9,537 nt of DNA, taken from contig WQSI01000067.1 of the NCBI GenBank assembly GCA_009787945.1, positions 1 through 9,537 on the forward strand. The letters are read 5' to 3'. Shown here one piece after another: positions 1-6,201 of the stretch; position 1 is the stretch's first letter, and each line of letters begins with the position of its first letter. Source of the DNA: Defluviitaleaceae bacterium. Lineage in GTDB: Bacteria > Bacillota > Clostridia > Lachnospirales > WRAX01. The notes under the pieces are model-generated. The model searched no databases. It was given only the letters and a program-made list of their open reading frames with translations, and was not told where the DNA came from. The translations under genes and the position numbers were made by a program.

Positions 1-104
1 TGTAACATCCTGCCATAATCATCCGTAATTGTTACATCAGCATTTGAAATTAGTATAGCTCCCTCGGCGGAAACCACCTGAAGGCGTAAAATTCCTTTTC
101 CCAT
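1..104 (-). CDS. N-terminal fragment of a SleC-prepeptide-like / carboxypeptidase-regulatory-like domain protein (runs off the left edge)
   Basis: Thirty-four codons are visible from an ATG at 104 and stay open to the edge. The start is supported by a GGAGG (plus-strand CCTCC at 111-115) six bases upstream. The protein begins MGKGILRLQVVSAEGAILIS and continues with NADVTITDDYGRML. Alternating hydrophobic residues, then 'AEGA' and 'NADVTI', fit the first strands of a small beta-sandwich of the carboxypeptidase-regulatory-like kind. In Clostridia such an N-terminus is typical of spore-cortex-lytic SleC prepeptides and related peptidoglycan-binding proteins. That identification is from memory of the family and rests on very few residues; the catalytic part would lie outside the window. 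The gene is transcribed divergently from the chemoreceptor. Confidence 0.55.
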   Translation of the reverse strand, partial: MGKGILRLQVVSAEGAILISNADVTITDDYGRML

Positions 105-135
105 GTTTATCCTCCCAAAATATGGTTTTCTTGCC

Positions 136-141
136 ATTATA
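136..141 (-). promoter_or_regulatory. Possible -10 element for the left-edge minus-strand gene
   Basis: Read on the minus strand this is TATAAT, within CATATAAT, about 32 bases upstream of the ATG at 104. No sigma-A -35 hexamer lies at the right distance (CACTTT 17 bases upstream does not match). CATATAAT is close to the sporulation sigma-E -10 consensus CATACAAT, which would fit a SleC-like gene, but the matching sigma-E -35 was not found. The element is tentative. Confidence 0.3.
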
Positions 142-217
142 TGGGCATACAAGCCAGGAAAGTGCGTGTACCTTGAAATTCTTGAACTTTAGAAACAACT
201 TATTGTAAAATTTGCAC

Positions 218-246
218 TTGCTTTTGTCGAAATTTTGTGGTAGAAT
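218..246 (+). promoter_or_regulatory. Sigma-A-type promoter of the chemoreceptor gene
   Basis: TTGCTT at 218-223 and TAGAAT at 241-246 are separated by exactly 17 bases, and each matches its consensus at most positions. Transcription would start near 253, giving a leader of about 54 bases before the GTG at 307. No sigma-D (flagellar) signature was recognised, so the receptor may be made outside the flagellar regulon. Confidence 0.6.
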
Positions 247-294
247 ATTAAATGTAGGGGGTTTTATCCCATAATTTAGAACATAAAAAAACAT

Positions 295-300
295 GGAGGT
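295..300 (+). promoter_or_regulatory. Ribosome binding site that fixes the chemoreceptor start
   Basis: GGAGGT at 295-300 touches the first possible GTG (301) with no spacing, so that codon cannot be used efficiently. The in-frame GTG at 307 has a 6-base spacer and is the preferred start. The ATG at 322 is a less likely alternative. Confidence 0.7.
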
Positions 301-306
301 GTGGTT

Positions 307-2559
307 GTGAGAAAACTAAAAATGCGCACGAAAATTGTGCTAGGACTTCTCTCGGTTTTTATTGTATCTCTTGGAGTGGTCTTTTACGCAGCGGTTTCTG
401 TAGCTCGAATCACTGGTTATATTGGGGAAATGGAAAGGCTGACCCTTGCCGCCAATCAAGCTAATGATATGGTGATGGCTCATCATATATGGATTTCAAA
501 TATTACGGAATCCTTTATGTTTGGTACAGAATTTCCAGGTGGGCTTGACCCTACCATTTGTATTTGGGGCGAATGGCGATACAGCGACCGAGCCTTTGAA
601 ATAGACGACCCAATTATTTTGGAACTTATACTCTCTATCGACCATCCACACGCGCAATTGCACCTACAGGGGGGGGAAGCCCTACGTTTGCGTGCGGAAG
701 GCAGGTATGACGAGGCGCTTTATCATTTGCAAAATGTGGTTTTACCTTATGGTGTTACATCAACTGCAAATATCACTGCTCTTTCAAATCGTTATTACGA
801 ATTATGGAGCGACGTTCGGGAAGATTTGCGTTTGGTTGGTCCTGAAGTTTTAAGGGTTGTTGCAATTATCTTTGCTGCCACTCTTGCTGTTTTGATTTTG
901 ATGAGCTGGCTTATCCCTAGAAACATCACCAAGCCAATCAAGCAACTTTCGTTGTATGTTAAGGATATTGTAAACGGCAACTTTAACAGCAATCATAAAG
1001 TAATAACCGCCCAAGATGAGGTTGGCGAAGTTTCAGAGGATGTGCGTTCGCTTGTAGGCATTATAAATGATTTGATAATAGACATTTCAAAGGCACATAC
1101 CCAGTATATCAAGGTGGGTAATATACATTATCAAATTTCTTATGATAAGTATAATGGCGCGTACAAGAAGTTTATCAGGCTTATGAACACTCTTCTCAGA
1201 AACATTACAACCGATATTGAGGAGGTTGCTGAGTTGCTAGAACGTTTTAGCGAAGGTGACTTTAGCCAGAATATTGACAGCGAAGCTTGGGTTGGCGAAT
1301 GGGTTTTCCTGCCGAAAGCATTTAACAAGCTTTCTAATAACTTGGAAACCATAAATACTCAAGTTTTTGAATTGATTGAAGCCATATCTGAAAGAGGTGA
1401 CTTAAACTTTAAAATTAATGAGTCAGATTCTACAGGAGAATGGAAAAAGATTGTTGAAGGGCTTAACAGCATAATGTATGCCGTTAAAGAGCCTATATCA
1501 GCGCTGGAAATAGCTGTTAACGAGTTGGCAAAAGGTAATTTTAACATAGAAGAAATCAATGATTTGCTTGTGGAAAAAGGTATATCTCCAAAGCTTGAAA
1601 GCTATAATGGCACATTTAGGGACATCCAGGAATCCTTTGGTACTGGTATCAGAGATATTTCGTCATACATAGGCGAGTTGAAGCAGGTTTTGGTGGATAT
1701 GGCAGATGGTGATTTGCGCAACCGCATAACAAGAGAATATGTTGGTTCTTTCGACATAATCAAAAGGTCTGTAAACACCATCAATGAAACCCTTCACAAA
1801 ACCATGACCGAAATCCGCACCTCAAGCGAACAAGTGCTGATAGGCGCAAAAGAAATCTCTCTAGCTTCTGGCAGTTTGGCTGATGGTGCTTTGATGCAAA
1901 CTGCGGGCGTTGAAGAGCTGAACACTTCAATCGACACCATAAGGATGCTGGTAAAGGATAATGTGGAAAATGTTGCCACCGCAAACGAGCTTTCCGAAAA
2001 GTCTACTGAAAGCGCGATAGCAGGTAACGAAGCCGTTGGGCATATGCTAGAGGCAATGGAGCAGATAAGGCAGTCCAGCAACTCTATCAACGGCATTAAC
2101 AAGGTTATCCAAGAAATTGCCTTCCAAACAAACCTCCTTGCTCTAAACGCCAGCGTAGAAGCGGCAAGGGCAGGGGAACACGGCAGAGGATTTGCAGTTG
2201 TAGCTGACGAGGTGCGCACCCTTGCAGGCCGCTCTCAAGAAGCGGCTTCAGAAACCACCCAGCTACTGCAAGACAGCATAAGCCGCGTAGAAGCAGGAAG
2301 TGCCATAGCGCAAGAAACAGCAGAAGCACTAAGCGTTATCGTTGGCAATGTTAGCGAGGTATCGCAGGTTATTAACAATGTGTCGGCTTCGTCCATACAA
2401 CAAGATGCAGCTGCCGAAGCAACAACCGACGGCATCTCTAAAATAGCAAATGTTGCACAAAGCAATTCTGCCTCTTCGGAAGAAACAGCCGCCGCCGCAG
2501 AAGAGCTAACATCTCAAGCCGAAATGCTAAGGGAGCTTGTGTCTTTCTTCAAGCTGTAA
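307..2559 (+). CDS. Methyl-accepting chemotaxis protein with extracellular CZB (zinc-binding) sensor and poly-HAMP linker
   Basis: A 750-residue transmembrane chemoreceptor. TM1 is at about residues 8-32 and TM2 at about 181-203, flanking an extracellular sensor of roughly 150 residues. The sensor carries the full CZB pattern: H60-x-W62, then C85-I-W-G-E-W90, then P114-H115-xxx-H119 followed by a 'GRYDEA' helix. Three His and one Cys are the usual zinc ligands of CZB domains. A canonical HAMP follows TM2 (RNITKPIK to DEVGEV, about 204-258). About five further HAMP-like units follow to about residue 500, each marked by a 'G(N/D)(F/L/I)' turn and a '(V/N/T)G' helix start. The C-terminal coiled coil has the kinase-contact hairpin at about 603-651 (FQTNLLALNASVEAARAG, then FAVVADEVRTLAG). 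It ends LVSFFKL, with no CheR-tethering pentapeptide. It would control CheA through CheW. The gene is monocistronic, between its own promoter and terminator. Confidence 0.95.
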   Translation: MRKLKMRTKIVLGLLSVFIVSLGVVFYAAVSVARITGYIGEMERLTLAANQANDMVMAHHIWISNITESFMFGTEFPGGLDPTICIWGEWRYSDRAFEIDDPIILELILSIDHPHAQLHLQGGEALRLRAEGRYDEALYHLQNVVLPYGVTSTANITALSNRYYELWSDVREDLRLVGPEVLRVVAIIFAATLAVLILMSWLIPRNITKPIKQLSLYVKDIVNGNFNSNHKVITAQDEVGEVSEDVRSLVGIINDLIIDISKAHTQYIKVGNIHYQISYDKYNGAYKKFIRLMNTLLRNITTDIEEVAELLERFSEGDFSQNIDSEAWVGEWVFLPKAFNKLSNNLETINTQVFELIEAISERGDLNFKINESDSTGEWKKIVEGLNSIMYAVKEPISALEIAVNELAKGNFNIEEINDLLVEKGISPKLESYNGTFRDIQESFGTGIRDISSYIGELKQVLVDMADGDLRNRITREYVGSFDIIKRSVNTINETLHKTMTEIRTSSEQVLIGAKEISLASGSLADGALMQTAGVEELNTSIDTIRMLVKDNVENVATANELSEKSTESAIAGNEAVGHMLEAMEQIRQSSNSINGINKVIQEIAFQTNLLALNASVEAARAGEHGRGFAVVADEVRTLAGRSQEAASETTQLLQDSISRVEAGSAIAQETAEALSVIVGNVSEVSQVINNVSASSIQQDAAAEATTDGISKIANVAQSNSASSEETAAAAEELTSQAEMLRELVSFFKL
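669..676 (+). repeat. G8 homopolymer inside the chemoreceptor sensor domain
   Basis: Eight consecutive G bases span the end of a Gln codon, two GGG Gly codons and the start of a Glu codon, just after the second zinc-ligand His (codon 661-663). A change of one base would shift the frame early in the gene. Synonymous GGT or GGC codons would have avoided the run. Confidence 0.9.
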
Positions 2560-2562
2560 TAT

Positions 2563-2610
2563 AAAAAACTTTGGCTTCTTCTTGAACTGGCGAAGAAGCC
2601 AAAGTTTTTT
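2563..2610 (+). terminator. Strong intrinsic terminator of the chemoreceptor gene
   Basis: A perfect 19-bp inverted repeat, arms 2563-2581 and 2592-2610, encloses a 10-base loop. The core stem is CTTTGGCTTCTTC paired with GAAGAAGCCAAAG. It ends in a T6 run that is the 3' side of the A6/T6 base of the stem. It starts 3 bases after the stop at 2559. Because the arms carry both A6 and T6, it could also stop transcription from the other strand. Confidence 0.92.
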
Positions 2611-2636
2611 GTTTACACGCTCAAGATTATTTGGGG

Positions 2637-2665
2637 TTGAAGTTTGAAATTAATCGTGGTATAAT
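2637..2665 (+). promoter_or_regulatory. Extended -10 promoter of the MNT/HEPN-proS operon
   Basis: TTGAAG (2637-2642) and TATAAT (2660-2665) are separated by 17 bases. TGG precedes the -10, giving the extended TGnTATAAT motif. The start of transcription would be near 2672, only a few bases before the ribosome binding site at 2677-2684, so the leader is very short. No other good promoter was seen between here and 7015, so this one probably serves all five plus-strand genes. Confidence 0.7.
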
Positions 2666-2688
2666 AACAAAAAGTTAGGGGGTGCATT

Positions 2689-3036
2689 GTGCGTATATCT
2701 CAAATCCCAAAAATGCTAAAAGAGCATATAGAAAGCGTTGCCCACACGCTTCCGTCCCATTTGGAAAAGGTTGTGCTTTTTGGCAGTTATGCAAGGGGCG
2801 AAGCAACCCTGCGAAGCGATGTTGATATAGCTCTAGTGTTTGCAGAAGGTACAGAAGTCAACCCCCGGGATAGGGCATTTATCAGGGAAGAGCTTGAAAC
2901 ACTGGTTGACCCTGTCGAAATCAATCTCTTTACAACATGCAAATCACAGCTTGACACTGACAATAAATTAAATGCTAATTATTGGATACGGGAGGAGGGG
3001 TATGTCCTATGGGAAAATTTACATATAAATACCTAG
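2689..3036 (+). CDS. MNT-family minimal nucleotidyltransferase (MntA-like partner of a HEPN protein)
   Basis: A 115-residue protein with the minimal nucleotidyltransferase fold of the polymerase-beta superfamily. The active-site pattern is GSYARG at residues 32-37, followed by SDVD at 43-46, which supplies two metal-binding Asp. The third acidic residue is probably E77 in 'VEINLF', where Asp is more usual. The GTG start follows AGGGGGTG at 2677-2684 with 4 bases between. Its 3' end overlaps the HEPN gene by 28 bases, which suggests translational coupling and a complex of the two products. In characterised MntA/HepT pairs the MNT protein is the antitoxin and transfers nucleotides to the HEPN toxin. 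In other pairs the role is unknown, and here it is inferred from family and layout only. Confidence 0.85.
   Translation: MRISQIPKMLKEHIESVAHTLPSHLEKVVLFGSYARGEATLRSDVDIALVFAEGTEVNPRDRAFIREELETLVDPVEINLFTTCKSQLDTDNKLNANYWIREEGYVLWENLHINT
2991..3000 (+). promoter_or_regulatory. Ribosome binding site that decides the HEPN start
   Basis: GGAGGAGGGG lies inside the MNT coding sequence, 8 bases before the ATG at 3009. It makes that ATG the start rather than the in-frame ATG at 2982, which lies upstream of it. Confidence 0.75.
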
Positions 3037-3389
3037 GCGACCGAGATTTGAAAGATGCAAAAATCTTGTTGGATGCTGGGTCTTATACGGCTTCTGGCAG
3101 ACTTTCTCAGCAGTCTTTGGAAAAGAATATGAAGCATTGGATTGAGCTTCAAGACGACATGGCTCACATCCCCTTGCTGTCCACCCACAATATTGTCAAA
3201 ATGTATGGCGTTATCTGTGATTTGGGCGGACTGGTGTTTGATAAACATGACAGGAATTTTGTGTCACTTATAAAAGACTATTATTTTGACATGAATTATC
3301 CTGGGGAAGGCTGTCGAGAGCTTAACAAAGAGGAGGCTAAAGATGCTTATGACTTTGTAGTCAAAATAAATGAACTTCTAGCAAAATAA
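3009..3389 (+). CDS. HEPN-domain protein paired with the MNT nucleotidyltransferase
   Basis: A 126-residue, mostly helical protein with the features of the HEPN family (PF05168-like). These are 'DLKDAKILLDAGSYTASG' at 13-30, the 'QQSLEKNMKHWI' helix at 34-45, 'STHNIVKMY' at 58-66, and a C-terminal 'NYPGEG' then 'NKEEAKDAYDFV' helix at 106-117. These correspond to the usual 'DL..AK.LL..G.Y', 'QQ..EK.LK', 'TH.L' and 'YPGE...EA..A' positions. The RNase motif R-x(4-6)-H of toxic HEPN proteins is not visible: R31 and H43 are too far apart, and R82 and R103 have no following His. It is therefore more likely a binding partner or a non-canonical toxin than a classical HepT RNase. It overlaps the MNT gene and ends 23 bases before proS. 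Confidence 0.8.
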   Translation: MGKFTYKYLGDRDLKDAKILLDAGSYTASGRLSQQSLEKNMKHWIELQDDMAHIPLLSTHNIVKMYGVICDLGGLVFDKHDRNFVSLIKDYYFDMNYPGEGCRELNKEEAKDAYDFVVKINELLAK

Positions 3390-3412
3390 TAAAAAAACGG
3401 AGGATAAAAATT

Positions 3413-4846
3413 ATGTCAAAAGATAAACAAGTGGAAGCTATCACTAACAGAGATGTGGATTTTGCCCAGTGGTATACTGATGTGGTGAAAAAGGCGGGGC
3501 TTATTGAATATAGCCCTGTGAAGGGCTGCATGATGATTTTGCCCTATGGATACGCCATTTGGGAGCAAATTAAAAACGAGCTTGACAAAAAGTTAAAGGC
3601 GACAGGCCATGAGAATGTTTATTTCCCTATGTTTATCCCTGAAAGCTTGTTGCAAAGGGAAAAAGACCATGTGGAAGGCTTTGCGCCAGAGGTTGCTTGG
3701 GTAACTCACGGTGGTGAAAACGAGCTGACAGAGCGTTTGTGCGTTCGCCCCACCTCCGAAGTGTTGTTTTGCGAATATTTTGCAAACGCAATCCAATCCC
3801 ATAGGGATTTGCCCAAGAAGTTCAATCAATGGTGCAGCGTTGTCCGTTGGGAAAAAACAACCCGCCCATTTTTGCGCACCACGGAATTTTTATGGCAAGA
3901 GGGGCATACTTGCCACGCAACAGCGGAAGAAGCCCAGCAAGAGGCATTGGATATTTTAGAGATTTATGCCAGTATTTTTGAGGATTTTCTCGCCATGCCT
4001 GTTATTAAAGGGCGAAAAACCGACAAAGAAAAGTTTGCAGGCGCACTTGAAACCTTTACCGTAGAAAGCCTGATGCATGATGGGCAAGCCCTGCAAGCAG
4101 GAACAACCCACAATTTTGGTGATGGTTTTGCAAAGGCTTTTGGCATCCAATTTACAAACAAAGAGAATAAATTAGAGCATGTCCACCAGAGTAGCTGGGG
4201 AGTGTCCACCCGCATGATTGGCGGGCTTATAATGACTCACGGTGATGACAACGGCTTGATTATCCCGCCCCGCATCGCCCCAATCCAAGTTGCCATCATT
4301 CCCATAGCTATGCACAAAGACGGCGTTCTTGACAAGGCAAATGAGCTTAAAAACCGCCTGTCGTCAGATTTCCGCGTGAAGCTTGACGACAGCGACCGCA
4401 CCCCAGGCTGGAAATATGCCGAATATGAAATGAAGGGCGTGCCTTTACGCTTAGAAATTGGTCCAAAGGATATTGAAGCAGGGCAGGGGGTTTTGGTGCG
4501 CCGCGACAACCGCGAAAAAACCATTATCAAACTGGATAATTTAGAGCAGGAAGTGGCAAACGCCCTGGAAGGCTTGCAAACAGCCCTGTACCAGTCTGCT
4601 CTTGACAACCGCGAAAACCGCACAACAAGCGTAACAACCATAGAAGAATTAAAAACAGCCCTTGACCAAAAACCAGGCTTCATCAAAGCAATGTGGTGCG
4701 GCGAACTAGCCTGCGAAAACGCCGTTAAAGAGCAAGCCACAGCCACCAGCCGCCTTATACCCTTTGAGCAGGAAAGCGTTGGCGCAACCTGCCTAGCCTG
4801 CGGCAAACCCGCCGACAAGATGGTGGTTTGGGGTCGGGCGTATTAA
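3413..4846 (+). CDS. proS: Prolyl-tRNA synthetase, archaeal/Thermus-type (class II)
   Basis: The enzyme charges tRNA-Pro with proline using ATP in the cytoplasm. The protein has 477 residues. It lacks the large insertion (editing) domain of the long bacterial form and carries a C-terminal extension instead. Visible are the motif 1 region (about 46-76), 'RPTSE' (112-116), motif 2 (RWEKTTRPFLRTTEF, 145-159), and motif 3 with 'GVSTRMIGGLIMTHGDDNG' (about 260-280). An anticodon-binding domain follows from about 290. The last domain has two Cys pairs (C429/C434 and C460/C463), suited to bind zinc. The chain ends in WGRAY; a terminal Tyr is characteristic of this class. GGAGG at 3399-3403 lies 9 bases before the ATG. 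No T-box leader was seen upstream. The stop codon overlaps the next gene's ATG. Confidence 0.97.
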   Translation: MSKDKQVEAITNRDVDFAQWYTDVVKKAGLIEYSPVKGCMMILPYGYAIWEQIKNELDKKLKATGHENVYFPMFIPESLLQREKDHVEGFAPEVAWVTHGGENELTERLCVRPTSEVLFCEYFANAIQSHRDLPKKFNQWCSVVRWEKTTRPFLRTTEFLWQEGHTCHATAEEAQQEALDILEIYASIFEDFLAMPVIKGRKTDKEKFAGALETFTVESLMHDGQALQAGTTHNFGDGFAKAFGIQFTNKENKLEHVHQSSWGVSTRMIGGLIMTHGDDNGLIIPPRIAPIQVAIIPIAMHKDGVLDKANELKNRLSSDFRVKLDDSDRTPGWKYAEYEMKGVPLRLEIGPKDIEAGQGVLVRRDNREKTIIKLDNLEQEVANALEGLQTALYQSALDNRENRTTSVTTIEELKTALDQKPGFIKAMWCGELACENAVKEQATATSRLIPFEQESVGATCLACGKPADKMVVWGRAY

Positions 4847-6132
4847 TGGTTAGGTTATTCCTGGCATCTCTTCTGTGTCTGTTTGTTTTTGTGGGCTGTT
4901 CATCAGCAGCAGAACAGCCTCAAGAATCACTGGCGGAAATTGTACCCTACGAACTCGCACACATCCCCGAGCCAGAAGAGAGCGAACCTGAACAAGCCGA
5001 AGAAGTGAACCAAGAGAAAATCAGTGTTATGATTGACAGGCGGGCTTTCACTTCTACACAGGCGAAAACCAACGAATATTTTTTCTTTACATTTAGAGAG
5101 GGTTTTGGGGATGATGCAGAGTTTGCACTATATCAACTGCCATTAAATGATATAGCACAAGGCAGAAGGGTTCACGTGCCTGGCGATGGTGAAATCGAAA
5201 TCGTTGGGCTTTGTGAGGATTATTTGTTTGTGAGCCGTAGAAGCGGCGACCACTTCCTTCGGCACTACTACATTTACCGCATCTCGCTTTCAACATTGGA
5301 AGCCCAAGTGGTAGGGGAAGGCATATACAGCGGAGTGCCATTTTTTCATGCGCCAAGTAACTCCATTTTGCTTTCCTATAGAAATTTAGACGAAAGCTTG
5401 ACCTGCTTAGAGGCTTTTCACATCAATACGGGTCAACACAGAAAAATTTATGAATTTGAGGATTTAACCAACTCGCTCAATTCTGGCTGGTGGAAGTTAG
5501 AGTGCGGCGGTGTTGTGTTTATAAGCAGTAGCTGGGGTGCGTTTGAACTGGGTTCAGAATTTATTTTTATTGACACAGAACTTCAAGCCAAGAAAATAGA
5601 ACGTGGGCAAATCTTAAATGCCCCGCCAACTCACGCGATTCACCTTGAAGCACAAAATCCAGCCGAAGAATTTATTTTAAGTTTAGAAACCGTGTTTCAT
5701 AATGTTAATTTTGGGAGCTTCGTCACCATAGATGAATGGGTTTATTACCTTTGGAGCGATGAAGGGTGGGGGCGGTTCGGGAATGACCTTCACCGTATTC
5801 GCGTTGACGGAACACAAAACACGTTGCTGCAAAGAGGGATGTATGCGTACCGTTTGTTTAATATAAATGACAACTTATTTGCAACCATTGTGCCGCAACC
5901 TCCAGAAGGGGAATCTGGAGTGTATCAACAGGCTGTAAAGTTGTCAGCGGATGGCAGCATAGAAAAAATGCTTGGAAACGGTATACATGGTCATAATTCG
6001 GGGTTTTCAATACAAGCTCTCGAAGGCACAGATTTGGTTTTAGTAATGCAGCTGAATTTCTTTACAGTTGACGGTTGGGTTTTATCTGTTTATTGCACTA
6101 CAACGGGAACGTTATTCCGAATTGGTGATTAG
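4846..6132 (+). CDS. Putative lipoprotein with beta-propeller-like (DUF5050-like) repeats, unknown function
   Basis: A 428-residue protein. Its N-terminus, MVRLFLASLLCLFVFVGCSS, is a lipoprotein signal peptide with the acceptor Cys at residue 18, so the mature protein should be anchored to the outer face of the membrane. A Glu/Pro-rich linker (about 22-58) leads to a beta-rich domain. The clearest repeat, at about residues 296-330, has 'DEWVYYLW', then 'LHRIRVDGTQNTLL', like blades of DUF5050-type propellers. No catalytic motif was recognised. The ATG overlaps the proS stop as TAATG. No good ribosome binding site precedes it, so translation is probably reinitiated after proS. An in-frame TTG at 4828 inside proS is unlikely as a start because it would push the signal peptide inward. 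Confidence 0.8.
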   Translation: MVRLFLASLLCLFVFVGCSSAAEQPQESLAEIVPYELAHIPEPEESEPEQAEEVNQEKISVMIDRRAFTSTQAKTNEYFFFTFREGFGDDAEFALYQLPLNDIAQGRRVHVPGDGEIEIVGLCEDYLFVSRRSGDHFLRHYYIYRISLSTLEAQVVGEGIYSGVPFFHAPSNSILLSYRNLDESLTCLEAFHINTGQHRKIYEFEDLTNSLNSGWWKLECGGVVFISSSWGAFELGSEFIFIDTELQAKKIERGQILNAPPTHAIHLEAQNPAEEFILSLETVFHNVNFGSFVTIDEWVYYLWSDEGWGRFGNDLHRIRVDGTQNTLLQRGMYAYRLFNINDNLFATIVPQPPEGESGVYQQAVKLSADGSIEKMLGNGIHGHNSGFSIQALEGTDLVLVMQLNFFTVDGWVLSVYCTTTGTLFRIGD

Positions 6133-6134
6133 AA

Positions 6135-6201
6135 GTTTTACGCATACAGTTTCTGCCTTTGGTGCAAAATAAACCCAAGGAGCTGATTGTATGCGTAGAA
6201 C
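6135..6201 (+). promoter_or_regulatory. Hairpin enclosing the ribosome binding site and start codon of the 6191 gene
   Basis: Bases 6135-6151 can pair with 6185-6201 over 17 consecutive positions, including three G-U pairs. The core TACGCATAC at 6139-6147 is a perfect complement of GTATGCGTA at 6189-6197, which contains the ATG. Inside the loop, CCTT at 6156-6159 can pair with AAGG at 6177-6180 of the ribosome binding site, and GG at 6161-6162 with CC at 6174-6175. The left arm starts 3 bases after the stop codon of the lipoprotein, so a ribosome terminating there would open it. The fold was derived by hand; no energy was calculated. Confidence 0.55.

Noticed and set aside
105..217. Small RNA or gene in the divergent intergenic region
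   Set aside because: No convincing hairpin, terminator or start with a ribosome binding site was found apart from the two promoter regions.
37..294. 85-residue open frame on the minus strand
   Set aside because: It has no ribosome binding site and overlaps the better-supported left-edge gene in another frame.
1794..2219. 141-residue open frame on the minus strand inside the chemoreceptor
   Set aside because: It is antisense to the conserved signalling domain, whose codon pattern explains it; Ser/Ala-rich composition mirrors the coiled coil.
2982..3008. Earlier in-frame ATG for the HEPN protein
   Set aside because: It lies upstream of the GGAGGAGGGG site and adds nine residues (MDTGGGVCP) unlike the family.
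3390..3412. T-box leader for proS
   Set aside because: Only 23 bases separate HEPN and proS, and no T-box sequence was seen there or after the 2637 promoter.
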